From M55B167 sp964406095 (GTDB lineage Bacteria; Verrucomicrobiota; Kiritimatiellia; RFP12; UBA1067), in NCBI GenBank assembly GCA_964406095.1, contig CAYOQJ010000063.1, forward strand, positions 1 to 24,369: 24,369 bases of DNA. Direction: 5' to 3'. The notes beneath the pieces were generated by a model that did no database searches, was not told the origin of the DNA, and was given only the letters and a program-made list of their open reading frames with translations. Made by a program: the position numbers and the translations under genes. Shown here piece after piece: positions 13,548 through 22,303 of this stretch. Each line of letters starts with the position of its first letter. Position 1 is the first letter of the stretch.

Positions 13548-15422
13548 ATGAGTTCTCATAGTGTCAATCTACGGGTTGTTGATGGTGAAAAGTCGAAAGC
13601 GGTAACGGAGTGTGCTTCAGAAACCGTAAATGCTGAAAACGATGGCAGTCGCAATACCGGCATGACCTTCGAGCGGGTTGTGAAACAGCGCTGTGTGCTT
13701 TGCAACGGGTTGGTGAGTTTGCAGGACAAAGAACCTCTCAGTATGTCGCAGTGTCCGCAGTGTGGCGGTATGATTATGGTTGCGGGCCGGATTGACAACT
13801 TCGTTCTTAATGCCCACATCGGTGAGGGGGAGATGGGCGCCATCTTCAAAGCCACGGATCAGTCACTTGACCGTGAAGTAGCTATCAAAATAGTGCGCAC
13901 CTCTCTGGCGGATGATCCCGCCCAGCGCGAACGTCTCCGCCGCGAAGCGTGTGCCGCTGGCAAGTTGAATCACCCGCGGGTGGCCCAGGTTTATGCACTC
14001 AATTTTTCCAACGGCAATCCCTATTTAGTGATGGAGCTCGTATCCGGCCTGGATTTTCATGCCCGACTTGAAAAGGAAGGCCCCCTTGATGAGCGGTGTG
14101 TTCTGCGCATGGCATTGGATGTGGCGGAAGGATTGTCTGCGCTGCACCGCGAGGGTTTGGTTCACGGTGATATCAAACCGGCCAATATCGTTCTGGATCG
14201 GGATGATAACGCCAAACTGGTCGATTTTGGCCTCTCGGGCATGATGCGCCACGATGGACACGGCAACCTTGTTGGCACTCCGCACTATCTGGCACCAGAA
14301 ATCCTGAGAGGAAATACCGATAGCCATCGTACCGACATCTACAGCCTTGGAGGCACCCTCTATTTTCTGATCAGTGGCCGCCTGCCATTTGATGGTGATA
14401 CGCCGGAGAAGATTTTGAAAGCACGCTTGAGCAGTGATCCGATACCACTGCGTAACTACGCGCCTGATGTCTCCGATGCCACCTGCGCAATAATCATGCG
14501 TATGCTCGAACGTGAACCGCAGAACCGCTATTCGAACAGCGATCGGATAGCGGATGAAATCAGAGATGTTCTGCATAAACTCGATCATCCACTTGCCGTC
14601 GGCGACAATACGCCGACTGCTCCTCCGGTGGGCGACGAGCAAGTGCGCGACTGGAGATTCTGGAAAGATTGGCACTCTTCGACCTTAAGAGCTTCACTGC
14701 TGTCTGTGATCCTGATCGCCTTAATGGGTGTTGCCCTGCATCAAAATGCGTTCCAGAAAACCCGAGATTGGATACATGATGATCTCGGAAAGTGGATTGC
14801 GGAGATCATCAAGGATGTAAAAACACGCACTGGAGAACGCAAAGCGCGGCAACTCTATGACTGGAGCAGTGTAACCGTGGGTGATTTTAAGCAACGTGCC
14901 AGCACCATGCAGTCCGGCGATATCATTATTTTGCAGTGTCGGGGTGCGGATATGTGGCAGGGTAGAGAAAATTATCGATTTCACAAGATGGAGTGCGAGA
15001 AAAATTACGCGCTTTCGGTACAGGTGCTGGAGATCGCCGCCAACAACGAATACGATATCAGCGGAGTGATGGTGAAAAATCAACGCAGTGAGGACAGATC
15101 GGCGTTGTTATTCGCTTTTCTGGGTGATGGTCGCCTCTGTCTGCAGCACCGCAGACGAGATGGGTCTAACGTGATGATCCGGTGTGCAAGAGAGGGGCTA
15201 AAAGTGCCGATCTTTTTAAAAATCCAGCGAATAGGGCGCAATTTCTCCGCCTTCACATCGCATGATGGCAATCAATGGCATGAATTCGCTGCCTGTGAGG
15301 CAGATCTCGGCAGAGTCAATTCAGCAGGGGTAATCGTTTCCTCACAAAAACCGGAAAATCTGGCCTCAGCCAAATTTTCAGCCCTGGCTCTGCAATTTGA
15401 ATCAGAGAAAATCACTGAATGA
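13548..15422 (+). CDS. membrane Ser/Thr protein kinase (PknB-like) with zinc ribbon
   Basis: The protein has 624 residues from the ATG at 13548; a GTG two codons upstream is an alternative. Residues about 40-80 form a zinc ribbon (CVLC ... CPQC). The kinase domain spans about 85-345: glycine loop GEGEMGAIF, ATP-binding Lys114 (VAIKIV), catalytic loop HGDIKPAN with Asp208, and DFG with Asp226, followed by GTPHYLAPE and TDIYSLGG. HGD replaces the usual HRD, so it is a non-RD kinase that may not need activation-loop phosphorylation. One transmembrane helix (about 381-398, LLSVILIALMGVAL) leads to an outside domain of about 200 residues resembling DUF1349/concanavalin-like beta-sandwiches. That domain is probably the sensor. 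Targets are unknown. The upstream gene is dnaB but a shared role is not indicated. Confidence 0.92.
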   Translation: MSSHSVNLRVVDGEKSKAVTECASETVNAENDGSRNTGMTFERVVKQRCVLCNGLVSLQDKEPLSMSQCPQCGGMIMVAGRIDNFVLNAHIGEGEMGAIFKATDQSLDREVAIKIVRTSLADDPAQRERLRREACAAGKLNHPRVAQVYALNFSNGNPYLVMELVSGLDFHARLEKEGPLDERCVLRMALDVAEGLSALHREGLVHGDIKPANIVLDRDDNAKLVDFGLSGMMRHDGHGNLVGTPHYLAPEILRGNTDSHRTDIYSLGGTLYFLISGRLPFDGDTPEKILKARLSSDPIPLRNYAPDVSDATCAIIMRMLEREPQNRYSNSDRIADEIRDVLHKLDHPLAVGDNTPTAPPVGDEQVRDWRFWKDWHSSTLRASLLSVILIALMGVALHQNAFQKTRDWIHDDLGKWIAEIIKDVKTRTGERKARQLYDWSSVTVGDFKQRASTMQSGDIIILQCRGADMWQGRENYRFHKMECEKNYALSVQVLEIAANNEYDISGVMVKNQRSEDRSALLFAFLGDGRLCLQHRRRDGSNVMIRCAREGLKVPIFLKIQRIGRNFSAFTSHDGNQWHEFAACEADLGRVNSAGVIVSSQKPENLASAKFSALALQFESEKITE

Positions 15423-15459
15423 TGCCGTTTCAGGGTGAAATTCTACTTGCCACAGAGTA

Positions 15460-15488
15460 GCCAAGTGGTGACGACTTCGCTTTTTTTT
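15460..15488 (+). terminator. probable rho-independent terminator after the kinase gene
   Basis: A stem of GCCAAGT (15460-15466) with ACTTCGC (15474-15480), containing one C-C mismatch and a 7-nt loop, is followed directly by eight T. It separates the kinase gene from the efflux operon promoter. Confidence 0.55.
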
Positions 15489-15507
15489 CGGCACAAACAT
15501 TTTTCTG

Positions 15508-15537
15508 TTTACATACCTACCGGAAGGTATGTATAAT
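15508..15537 (+). promoter_or_regulatory. promoter of the tetR-efflux operon
   Basis: TTTACA (15508-15513) and a perfect TATAAT (15532-15537) are spaced by 18 bp, or TTACAT with 17 bp. The start codon of the regulator lies 31 nt downstream of the -10. The spacer is entirely occupied by the operator palindrome, so repressor binding would block RNA polymerase. Confidence 0.75.
15510..15533. promoter_or_regulatory. 24-bp palindromic operator of AcrR/TtgR type
   Basis: The half sites are TACATACCT (15510-15518) and AGGTATGTA (15525-15533), perfect complements around a 6-bp centre. Length, arm sequence and position resemble the E. coli AcrR operator, which also has TACATAC...GTATGTA arms. It lies between the -35 and -10 boxes. 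Autorepression by the adjacent TetR-family gene is inferred. Confidence 0.75.
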
Positions 15538-15567
15538 GTGCGCCTTTTAATTGATTGGAGTTTTTGA

Positions 15568-16182
15568 ATGGCTCGCAGAACTAAAGAGGACGCTGAAAAA
15601 ACACGTCGCCGGATATTAAAGGCAGCTTTAGATATTTTTTCAAAGAAAGGCTACGACAAAGCTACCTTTGAGAATATTGCTAAAAGAATCAATCTGAGCA
15701 AAGGTGCAGTTTACTGGCATTTCAGCAACAAACCGGAGCTATTGAAGCAGCTGATTGTATATATCATCGATGAAGCTACCGGCAAACAGCGCATCATAAA
15801 TTCGCAACCGGATAATCTGATTGAGTTACGTGCGGGTCTTAAAGAGTGGATGAACCGGGTGGTCAAGGTGCCGACCAACCGCAAGCATATCAGAATGTTG
15901 CTCGGTCTGGACTGGTCGCGTCCGGCGTTGAGGGGTGTCGGTGCGCAATTCAAGAAACTGGACAACTCGCTGATCAATGTGATCGCCGCCGCTTTGCGCG
16001 TGATGCAGGAACGTGGAGCGCTACGTTCCGGGGTGGACATTATGAATGTTGCCCACACGATCGTACTGACTTGGATTGGAATACTGCATTGTCAATTGGG
16101 GGTTGATGATATGGATTATGAGGTAGACGCGGTGCTAGACTTTTTAATGGATTCGATTGAGTGTAATATTTGTGCCGATTGA
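15568..16182 (+). CDS. TetR/AcrR-family repressor of the efflux operon
   Basis: The protein has 204 residues. The N-terminal helix-turn-helix (residues about 10-58) is typical: RRRILKAALDIFSKKGYDK, then NIAKRINLSKGAVYWHF, then NKPELL. The rest is the helical ligand-binding and dimer domain, of the length seen in AcrR, TtgR and SmeT. These proteins release their operator when they bind lipophilic drugs, so the pump is made when needed. TTGGAG lies 7 nt before the ATG. Unlike E. coli acrR, which is divergent from acrAB, this gene is the first cistron of the same operon. It therefore likely controls its own synthesis through the palindrome at 15510-15533. The ligand is unknown. Confidence 0.92.
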   Translation: MARRTKEDAEKTRRRILKAALDIFSKKGYDKATFENIAKRINLSKGAVYWHFSNKPELLKQLIVYIIDEATGKQRIINSQPDNLIELRAGLKEWMNRVVKVPTNRKHIRMLLGLDWSRPALRGVGAQFKKLDNSLINVIAAALRVMQERGALRSGVDIMNVAHTIVLTWIGILHCQLGVDDMDYEVDAVLDFLMDSIECNICAD

Positions 16183-16273
16183 AGGTGGATTTTGGAAATT
16201 GAGCCGATCACATCCAGATTGAATTTAAGATAAAGTGCAATAGAAGAACTTTGAAACAAGGAATGAATGGTAT

Positions 16274-17524
16274 ATGACAAAAAAGTCAGATAGTGAAGAT
16301 CAAAAAAAATGCAAGGAGCATCCGATTGCCAAAGGTCTCGGTGTTCTTTTAACCGCAGTTTGCGCCTTCATAATAGGCTGGATTGTCAAGGGCATGCTGC
16401 CCGAACGTGTTGGCGGCATACCTGAGGGAATGCTGCCGACGGCACCCGGCGACCCGCTGGTGAAGGTCGAACCAGCCAGAGTTGCATCACTCAATCCACC
16501 GGTGGATTTTATCGGACGGGTTGAACCGATCAGAGATGTCGACCTTGGTGCGCGTATCTCCGGTTATGTAACCAAAGTCAATTTTGAAGAGGGGGCCTGG
16601 GTCAAAGAAGGTGATTTGCTTTTTGAGATTGATCCCGAACCCTACGAGGCAGTAGTCGCGCTGCGCAAGGCTGAACTGGCTCAGGCCGAAGCAGAGCTTG
16701 AGCGTGCCGAACGCTACCTCAAGCGATTGAATGCTTCCGATGCACGTGGTATAACGCAAGCTGATATGGACAAGGCTGAAAGTGATGTGGCTGCTGGAAA
16801 CGCCAAAGTAGTGCAAGCTCGGGCCAGTTTAAGGCTGGCTGAGATCGATTTGAAACACTGCCGTATACACGCGCCGATCGCCGGTAAAACAGGACGTGCC
16901 GTCGCCACTGTGGGCGATTATGTCGCGCCTTCAATCGGAACTCTGGTACGAATTGTACAGATTGATCCGATTCGGGTGGTTTTTTCGATGACAGACCGCG
17001 AGTATTTTGAATGGCGTGACAAGATTGTCGATGAGCGCTGGCAGAATGTGATGCGTCTGCGTCTCAGATTGCCGACCGGTGTTGTTTCTGACAGAATTGG
17101 TGAGCCTGATTTTGAAAATAACGAGATGTCGTCTCAGACTGCAACTCTGCCGATCCGTATCCGTTTCAGCAATCGTGACGGATTGCTGATTCCCAACAGT
17201 TATGTTACAGTCATGATAGACGTTAAGAGTCCCGTTGCCCATCCGGTGGTTTCCCAGAGCGCACTGCAGACAACCGCCGATGGTGATTTCGTTTATGTGC
17301 TTGGCAAAAACCTTAAAGTCGCCCGTCGCAAGGTTAGAACCGGTGATATGGCTAATGGTTTCGTGGAGCTGCTCGAGGGGGTCAAGGATGGAGAGCAGGT
17401 GGTGGTGGAAGGATTATTGAACCTGTCAGATGGCATTAGCGTGAGGGTTGATACGTTGCCGAAAAACGCCGCCGCGAGTGACGCTGATGATTCCATGACG
17501 ACCAGAGGAGCAGCCGAAATATGA
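16274..17524 (+). CDS. acrA: RND efflux periplasmic adaptor (AcrA-like)
   Basis: This 416-residue membrane fusion protein bridges the inner-membrane pump and the outer-membrane channel. An N-terminal hydrophobic segment (about residues 18-36, LGVLLTAVCAFIIGWIVKGM) anchors or exports it; there is no lipobox cysteine, unlike AcrA. The lipoyl-like domain (VEPIRDVDLGARISGYV, then EEGAWVKEGDLLFEIDPEPY) surrounds an alpha-hairpin rich in Ala, Glu and Arg (about 135-200). Beta-barrel and membrane-proximal domains follow. The stop overlaps the start of the pump gene by 4 bp (ATGA), implying translational coupling. The gene lies 91 bp after the repressor with no obvious separate promoter. A GGAATG sequence 11 nt upstream of the ATG is the likely ribosome binding site. 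Confidence 0.93.
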   Translation: MTKKSDSEDQKKCKEHPIAKGLGVLLTAVCAFIIGWIVKGMLPERVGGIPEGMLPTAPGDPLVKVEPARVASLNPPVDFIGRVEPIRDVDLGARISGYVTKVNFEEGAWVKEGDLLFEIDPEPYEAVVALRKAELAQAEAELERAERYLKRLNASDARGITQADMDKAESDVAAGNAKVVQARASLRLAEIDLKHCRIHAPIAGKTGRAVATVGDYVAPSIGTLVRIVQIDPIRVVFSMTDREYFEWRDKIVDERWQNVMRLRLRLPTGVVSDRIGEPDFENNEMSSQTATLPIRIRFSNRDGLLIPNSYVTVMIDVKSPVAHPVVSQSALQTTADGDFVYVLGKNLKVARRKVRTGDMANGFVELLEGVKDGEQVVVEGLLNLSDGISVRVDTLPKNAAASDADDSMTTRGAAEI

Positions 17525-20500
17525 TTTCCAGGGTATTTATTGAACGCCCCCGTTTCGCAATGGTTATTTCGGTGGTGCTGTCGCTGGCTGGTGCATTGGC
17601 AATTAAGAATCTTCCGATAACTCAGTATCCTGAAGTGATGCCGCCGGAAATTCAGGTACGCACCCGTTATCCGGGTGCTAATGCGCAGGAAGTAGCTAAA
17701 ACCGTTGCAATTCCGCTTGAGGACGAAATCAACGGTGTGGACGATATGCTTTATATGTCATCCACCAGTGACGATTCCGGCAACTATAATCTGACGGTGA
17801 CCTTTGAGGTTGGTTCAGACCGCGACATGGATATGGTTAAGGTACAGAATCGTCTGCAGCAGGTTTTGCCGCGTTTGCCTGAGGAGATCAATGATCAGGG
17901 GATTACGGTAGAAACCCGCTCTTCGAGTATGCTGGGTTTTCTGAATATACATTCGCCCGGCAACACCCGCGATAATCTGGAGATGAGCAATTTCGCCTAT
18001 GATTATGTCCAGAATGAGACCAAGCGCGTTCATGGTGTGGGTGGTGTCGACATCTACGGCCCCAAACTCAGCATGCGTGTCTGGCTAGATGCCGAACGAA
18101 TGGCAGCGCTGGGGCTGAGTACGGATGACATCATAGCGGCGATTCGCGCACAGAATCTGCAGGCGGCGGTTGGCAAAGTGGGGGCGGCGCCGACCGACGA
18201 AACGGCGCAGCGTTTCTTTGCGTTGCAGGCCACCGGACGACTAAATCACCCCGATGATTTTGGCGATCTTGTTGTTCGCACCGATGAGCAGACCGGCGGC
18301 GTTCTGTTGCTTAAAGATATTGGAAAGATTGAATTCGGCGAGTCCAACTATGGTTACAGCGGCAACTACGATGGAGCCGAGGCGGTTTCAATCGCGTTGA
18401 GTCAGACACCTGGAACCAACGCGATTGACACAATGGATCGTCTGCAGGAGGTATTGGCCGCAATTCGTAGACGGCTGCCGCGTGATATGTCACTCTTCAC
18501 ATCCTACGATGCAACCGAAGTTGTACGGGCGTCAATCAAAGAGATTGCCACGACACTGCTTTTAACATTTATCCTGGTTGTGATAGTTTGCTATCTTTTT
18601 CTGCAGGATTGGCGTGCCACACTTATACCGGCTTTGACAATTCCAGTGTCCATTTTGGCCACCTTTGCGGTGCTGTATGCCCTTGGTTACAGTATCAACA
18701 CGCTTACTCTTTTCGGTCTTGTATTGGCGATCGGTTCGATTGTGGATGATGCCATTGTAGTGGTTGAGCGTGTTCTGTATCTGATGACTGAAGAGGGAAT
18801 GGGACGCAAAGCAGCCACGACTCGCACAATGAATGAGGTCACCGGCGCCGTCATCGCCACCACGCTGGTACTGCTCGCCATCTTTGTTCCGGTCGGTTTT
18901 ATTCCCGGTATCACCGGTCAGATATATCAGCAGTTCGCAGTGACGATGTCAGCGGCGATATGTTTCTCCACTGTCAACGCGCTGACTCTCAGTCCGGCTC
19001 TTTGTGCCACGGTGCTGGGCAAACCCAAACCGCACAAACGCGGTCCCTTTGCGGTTTTCAACTGGGGACTGAACCGCTGCCGTAACGGGTATGTCCGTAT
19101 TTGCGGTTTTCTTGCACGACGCATCGGCCTATCTGCGCTCTTTCTGTTGGTTTTCGCCTTGCTGACATGGAAGATGTTTAGCATGATGCCGACCACCTTT
19201 CTGCCTGAAGAGGATCAGGGCGTTATTTTTGCCGATGTGCGTTTGCCGGAGGGAGCCTCTAAAATCCGGACTGAGGCTTTGGTGGAAAAGGCATCCAGTC
19301 TGATCCGAAATGATGAAGGCATCAAATTTGTGCTTGGTATCACCGGTTTTGCGATGATCAGTGGACGAGCTGAGAACTGCGCTCTATTGATTATCGGGCT
19401 GGATCACTGGAGTGAGCGCGAGTCGCCGGATTTACATGTCAATGCGATTATGGGACGCTGCCGTGAAAAATTTTCAACTGTTGCAGATGCCGTAATCAAC
19501 TCTTTTCTGGTGCCGGCTATTCCCGGTCTGGGGTTCAGTAACGGATTAGATTTCAAGTTGCAGTCGCTTGCCGATCCCGATCCAATCCGCCTTGAGGGTG
19601 AGTTGAACAAGATGCTTGAGAAGATCAATGCTCTGCCCGAGGTTTTGACTGCCTTCAGCGGCTACAATGCGCAAACACCCTCACTGCGTGTGAATGTCGA
19701 CCGGGTCAAAGCTGAATTGCTGGATGTGCCGGTCAGTGCGATCTTCAGTACATTGCAGAGCTACCTTGGTTCACGGTACGTTAATGATGTCAATGTGGGT
19801 ACACAGGTTAATCAGGTGATTATTCAGGCTGAATGGAATGCGCGTAATGACCGGAATGATATTCTCAAACTTTATGTCAAAAGCATCAATAACGATATGG
19901 TGCCGATCGGTTCTTTGGTTACAATTGAACCCATCTTCGGCCCCCGTACTGTTTCACGTTACAACCTCTTTCCCAATGCTGGCATCACTGTCATGCTTAT
20001 GCCCGGATCAAGCTCCGGTGAATTGATGAAAAAAATTGAAGGTATCGCCGATGAAACGTTGCCGGATGATTACGGTTACTCTTGGTCGGGGTTGAGCTTT
20101 CAGGAGAAGCGCGCCTCCGGGCAGACCGGAATTCTGCTGGCAATGGCACTGATCTTTGGCTATCTGTTTCTTGTGGCGCAGTATGAGAGCTGGACTATTC
20201 CGCTGCCAGTTATGAGTTCGGTGTTTGTCGCAACCTTTGGGGCGATGCTCGGTTTGGTGGTGATGATGATGCCGGTCAGCATCTACGCGCAGTTGGGGTT
20301 GATCCTGCTGGTGGCATTGGCTGGCAAAAACGCAATTCTGATTGTTGAGTTTTCCAAAACCCAGCGCGAAAATGGTCTGTCCATCGTTGGTGCGGCTCTG
20401 CAGGGAGCGCGGGAGCGTTATCGCGCCGTTCTTATGACCGCATTTACATTTATACTAGGTGTGATGCCAATGGTTTATGCTACCGGCGCTGGAGCCGAGA

Positions 20501-20649
20501 GCCGAAGATCGATCGGTGTTACGGTGTTGAGCGGCATGCTTGCGGCGACAGTTTTTGGTATTGTTCTGGTGCCGGGATTGTACGCATTGTTCCAAACCTT
20601 CCGCGAAAAGATGTATGCCATCAGAATGCGGATTCTAGGTGAGCATTGA
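17521..20649 (+). CDS. acrB: RND multidrug efflux pump, HAE1 family (AcrB-like)
   Basis: This 1042-residue inner-membrane proton antiporter has the full length of AcrB. The N-terminus ISRVFIERPRFAMVISVVL is the typical first helix. Two sets of periplasmic loops and twelve membrane segments are apparent. The proton relay is intact: Asp409-Asp410 in GSIVDDAIVVVERV and Lys936 in LAGKNAILIVEFSK. The hydrophobic/amphiphilic family signature TQYPEVMPPEIQVRTRYPGA is present near residues 34-55. It should export hydrophobic drugs and other toxic compounds with the adaptor upstream and the channel downstream. It begins 4 bp inside the adaptor gene. The substrate range cannot be told from sequence. Confidence 0.96.
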   Translation: MISRVFIERPRFAMVISVVLSLAGALAIKNLPITQYPEVMPPEIQVRTRYPGANAQEVAKTVAIPLEDEINGVDDMLYMSSTSDDSGNYNLTVTFEVGSDRDMDMVKVQNRLQQVLPRLPEEINDQGITVETRSSSMLGFLNIHSPGNTRDNLEMSNFAYDYVQNETKRVHGVGGVDIYGPKLSMRVWLDAERMAALGLSTDDIIAAIRAQNLQAAVGKVGAAPTDETAQRFFALQATGRLNHPDDFGDLVVRTDEQTGGVLLLKDIGKIEFGESNYGYSGNYDGAEAVSIALSQTPGTNAIDTMDRLQEVLAAIRRRLPRDMSLFTSYDATEVVRASIKEIATTLLLTFILVVIVCYLFLQDWRATLIPALTIPVSILATFAVLYALGYSINTLTLFGLVLAIGSIVDDAIVVVERVLYLMTEEGMGRKAATTRTMNEVTGAVIATTLVLLAIFVPVGFIPGITGQIYQQFAVTMSAAICFSTVNALTLSPALCATVLGKPKPHKRGPFAVFNWGLNRCRNGYVRICGFLARRIGLSALFLLVFALLTWKMFSMMPTTFLPEEDQGVIFADVRLPEGASKIRTEALVEKASSLIRNDEGIKFVLGITGFAMISGRAENCALLIIGLDHWSERESPDLHVNAIMGRCREKFSTVADAVINSFLVPAIPGLGFSNGLDFKLQSLADPDPIRLEGELNKMLEKINALPEVLTAFSGYNAQTPSLRVNVDRVKAELLDVPVSAIFSTLQSYLGSRYVNDVNVGTQVNQVIIQAEWNARNDRNDILKLYVKSINNDMVPIGSLVTIEPIFGPRTVSRYNLFPNAGITVMLMPGSSSGELMKKIEGIADETLPDDYGYSWSGLSFQEKRASGQTGILLAMALIFGYLFLVAQYESWTIPLPVMSSVFVATFGAMLGLVVMMMPVSIYAQLGLILLVALAGKNAILIVEFSKTQRENGLSIVGAALQGARERYRAVLMTAFTFILGVMPMVYATGAGAESRRSIGVTVLSGMLAATVFGIVLVPGLYALFQTFREKMYAIRMRILGEH

Positions 20650-20738
20650 TGAAATCTAATTAGCCGGAAAACGCAAGCGCGAGCGAACTGAATCGCATTG
20701 GCTCGGATTTGATTGCGTTGATCAAAAAAAGGTTTTGC

Positions 20739-22148
20739 ATGAAAAGATATATAATAACAACATTGGTATTCGCAGGCGTGCTGCTGATTATCGCCGGTTG
20801 TAAAGCTGTCGGTCCCGATTATGATGGTGTCAGGTGGCGTGCGCCAATTCTAGATGATCTACCGGATCAAAGTGGTGACTCTGTTACCATGCGAGAGGTG
20901 GTTCAGTGGTGGCAAGTCTTCGATGATTCTGAACTTATAATCCTGGTTGAACAGGCCCTGACCAACAACCTTACGTTGGCTGGAGCTCTCTCCCAGTTAC
21001 GTGAAGCACGTGCCAGACTTGGTATCAGCCATGCCGGATTGCTACCTGAAATTGATGTAAACGGCGCCTGGAACCGCTTTCGGCGTAGCGATAACGCCGG
21101 TATGCCTGGAAAAGACAATAATTACCGCGCCGGTTTTGACGCCCGTTGGGAGATTGATATCTTCGGGCGGCGTCGCCGCTCCATCGAAGCTGCTCAGGCC
21201 GATTTTGAAGCCGCCTGCGCAACATATGAAAATGTCTGGGTGGTGGTCGCCGCGGAAACCGCCAATGCCTATCTGACCTTTCAGGAGCTACGCAAACGGC
21301 TCGATGTGGCCCGTTCCAATCTGGATATACAGGAGGGCACCCTCGACATATTAAAATCCAGGGCGGAAGCCGGTATCGGTGATCGACTGGCGGTTGAACA
21401 GGCCCGCTACAACATGGAGCAGACCAAAGCCTCAATTCCGGCCCTTCAAAGCGGTATCACAGAAGCTTTGAATGCCTTGGCGGTATTGGTGGGTGTGATG
21501 CCGGGCAAACTTGCGCTTGAACACACCAATCATGAAAAAATTCTGACCGCACCTCTCAAAACGCTGGTTGACATTCCGGCCGACGCATTACGCAAACGTC
21601 CGGATATCCGTGCTGCGGAAAGACGCCTAGCAGCACGCTGCGCGTCAATCGGTGTGGCTGAAGCTGATCTTTATCCAACCTTCGCTCTGGGCGGATCGCT
21701 CGGACTCGAAGCACTCAACAGCGGTGATTTTCTCGATCCAAGCAGCCGGTTTTATTCATGGGGACCCACAATCATCTGGCCGGTTTTCAGCGGTGGATCA
21801 ATTCGGGCCAATATTGAGATGCAGAAGGCCCGCTATGATCAGGCATTTTTTGATTATGAAAAGAGCGTACTGAGTGCCGCCGCGGAACTGCGCGACAAAC
21901 TGAGTGCCTATGTTTACGAGTATCAACGGTTGAAGGCCCTGCGTGAAGCGACGGACGCCGCACGTGAAGCGGTTGAAATATCACAGGATCAGTATCGTCA
22001 GGGGCTCGCCGATTTCACCAGCGTCCTGGATGCCCAGCGTTCCCTGCTCTCTTTCGAGGAACTGGTGGTTGTCAGTCGCGCTACCATTGCCCGTAATCTA
22101 ATCGGTGTCTACAAAGCGCTTGGCGGTGGATGGCCGCAGAGTGAATAA
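20739..22148 (+). CDS. outer-membrane efflux lipoprotein (OprM/NodT family)
   Basis: The protein has 469 residues with the start at 20739. AAAGG lies 6 nt upstream, and the protein then opens with a short lipoprotein signal MKRYIITTLVFAGVLLIIAG ending at Cys in LIIAGC. The frame extends back to a TTG at 20709, but that adds a charged stretch before the signal. The protein has the duplicated NodT/TolC helical-barrel pattern: WWQVFDDSELIILVEQAL, NLTLAGALSQLREARARLG, FDARWEIDIFGRRRRS, and the second repeat LRKRPDIRAAERRLAA and GPTIIWPVFSGGSI. It forms the trimeric channel completing the tripartite pump. A gap of 89 bp separates it from the pump gene; no terminator is evident in that gap, so it is probably the last cistron of the operon. 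Confidence 0.93.
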   Translation: MKRYIITTLVFAGVLLIIAGCKAVGPDYDGVRWRAPILDDLPDQSGDSVTMREVVQWWQVFDDSELIILVEQALTNNLTLAGALSQLREARARLGISHAGLLPEIDVNGAWNRFRRSDNAGMPGKDNNYRAGFDARWEIDIFGRRRRSIEAAQADFEAACATYENVWVVVAAETANAYLTFQELRKRLDVARSNLDIQEGTLDILKSRAEAGIGDRLAVEQARYNMEQTKASIPALQSGITEALNALAVLVGVMPGKLALEHTNHEKILTAPLKTLVDIPADALRKRPDIRAAERRLAARCASIGVAEADLYPTFALGGSLGLEALNSGDFLDPSSRFYSWGPTIIWPVFSGGSIRANIEMQKARYDQAFFDYEKSVLSAAAELRDKLSAYVYEYQRLKALREATDAAREAVEISQDQYRQGLADFTSVLDAQRSLLSFEELVVVSRATIARNLIGVYKALGGGWPQSE

Positions 22149-22238
22149 ATAGTTCTGTACCATCAAAAGTCCGGTTACAAACCGAAACTGCGCTGAAAAT
22201 ACAGATGCACGTGCCTTCACAGGGATGAAAATTTATGC

Positions 22239-22266
22239 GTGACATTTTTGCGAAAAATGTCATAAT
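22239..22266 (+). promoter_or_regulatory. candidate promoter of the biotin-carboxyltransferase gene
   Basis: GTGACA (22239-22244) and CATAAT (22261-22266) each match five of six consensus bases and are spaced 16 bp apart. The start codon lies about 37 nt downstream. The promoter is covered by the palindrome at 22240-22262. Confidence 0.55.
22240..22262. promoter_or_regulatory. perfect 23-bp palindrome overlapping the promoter, probable operator
   Basis: TGACATTTTT (22240-22249) and AAAAATGTCA (22253-22262) are exact complements with a 3-bp GCG centre. It spans from the -35 to the first bases of the -10 box. The position suggests a repressor-binding site. It does not match an operator I can name (such as BirA or FNR). 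A terminator is unlikely because no T-run follows. Confidence 0.6.
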
Positions 22267-22303
22267 GGCATCTAATTTTAATAGGGAAGGTGGATTTTAT
22301 TTT

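Noticed and set aside
14025..14675. 216-codon minus-strand ORF
   Set aside because: It is a mirror of the kinase domain coding sequence and has no protein-like motifs.
22235..22303. 23-residue upstream extension of the carboxyltransferase
   Set aside because: It would begin within the promoter/palindrome region and lacks a ribosome binding site; the ATG at 22304 has one.
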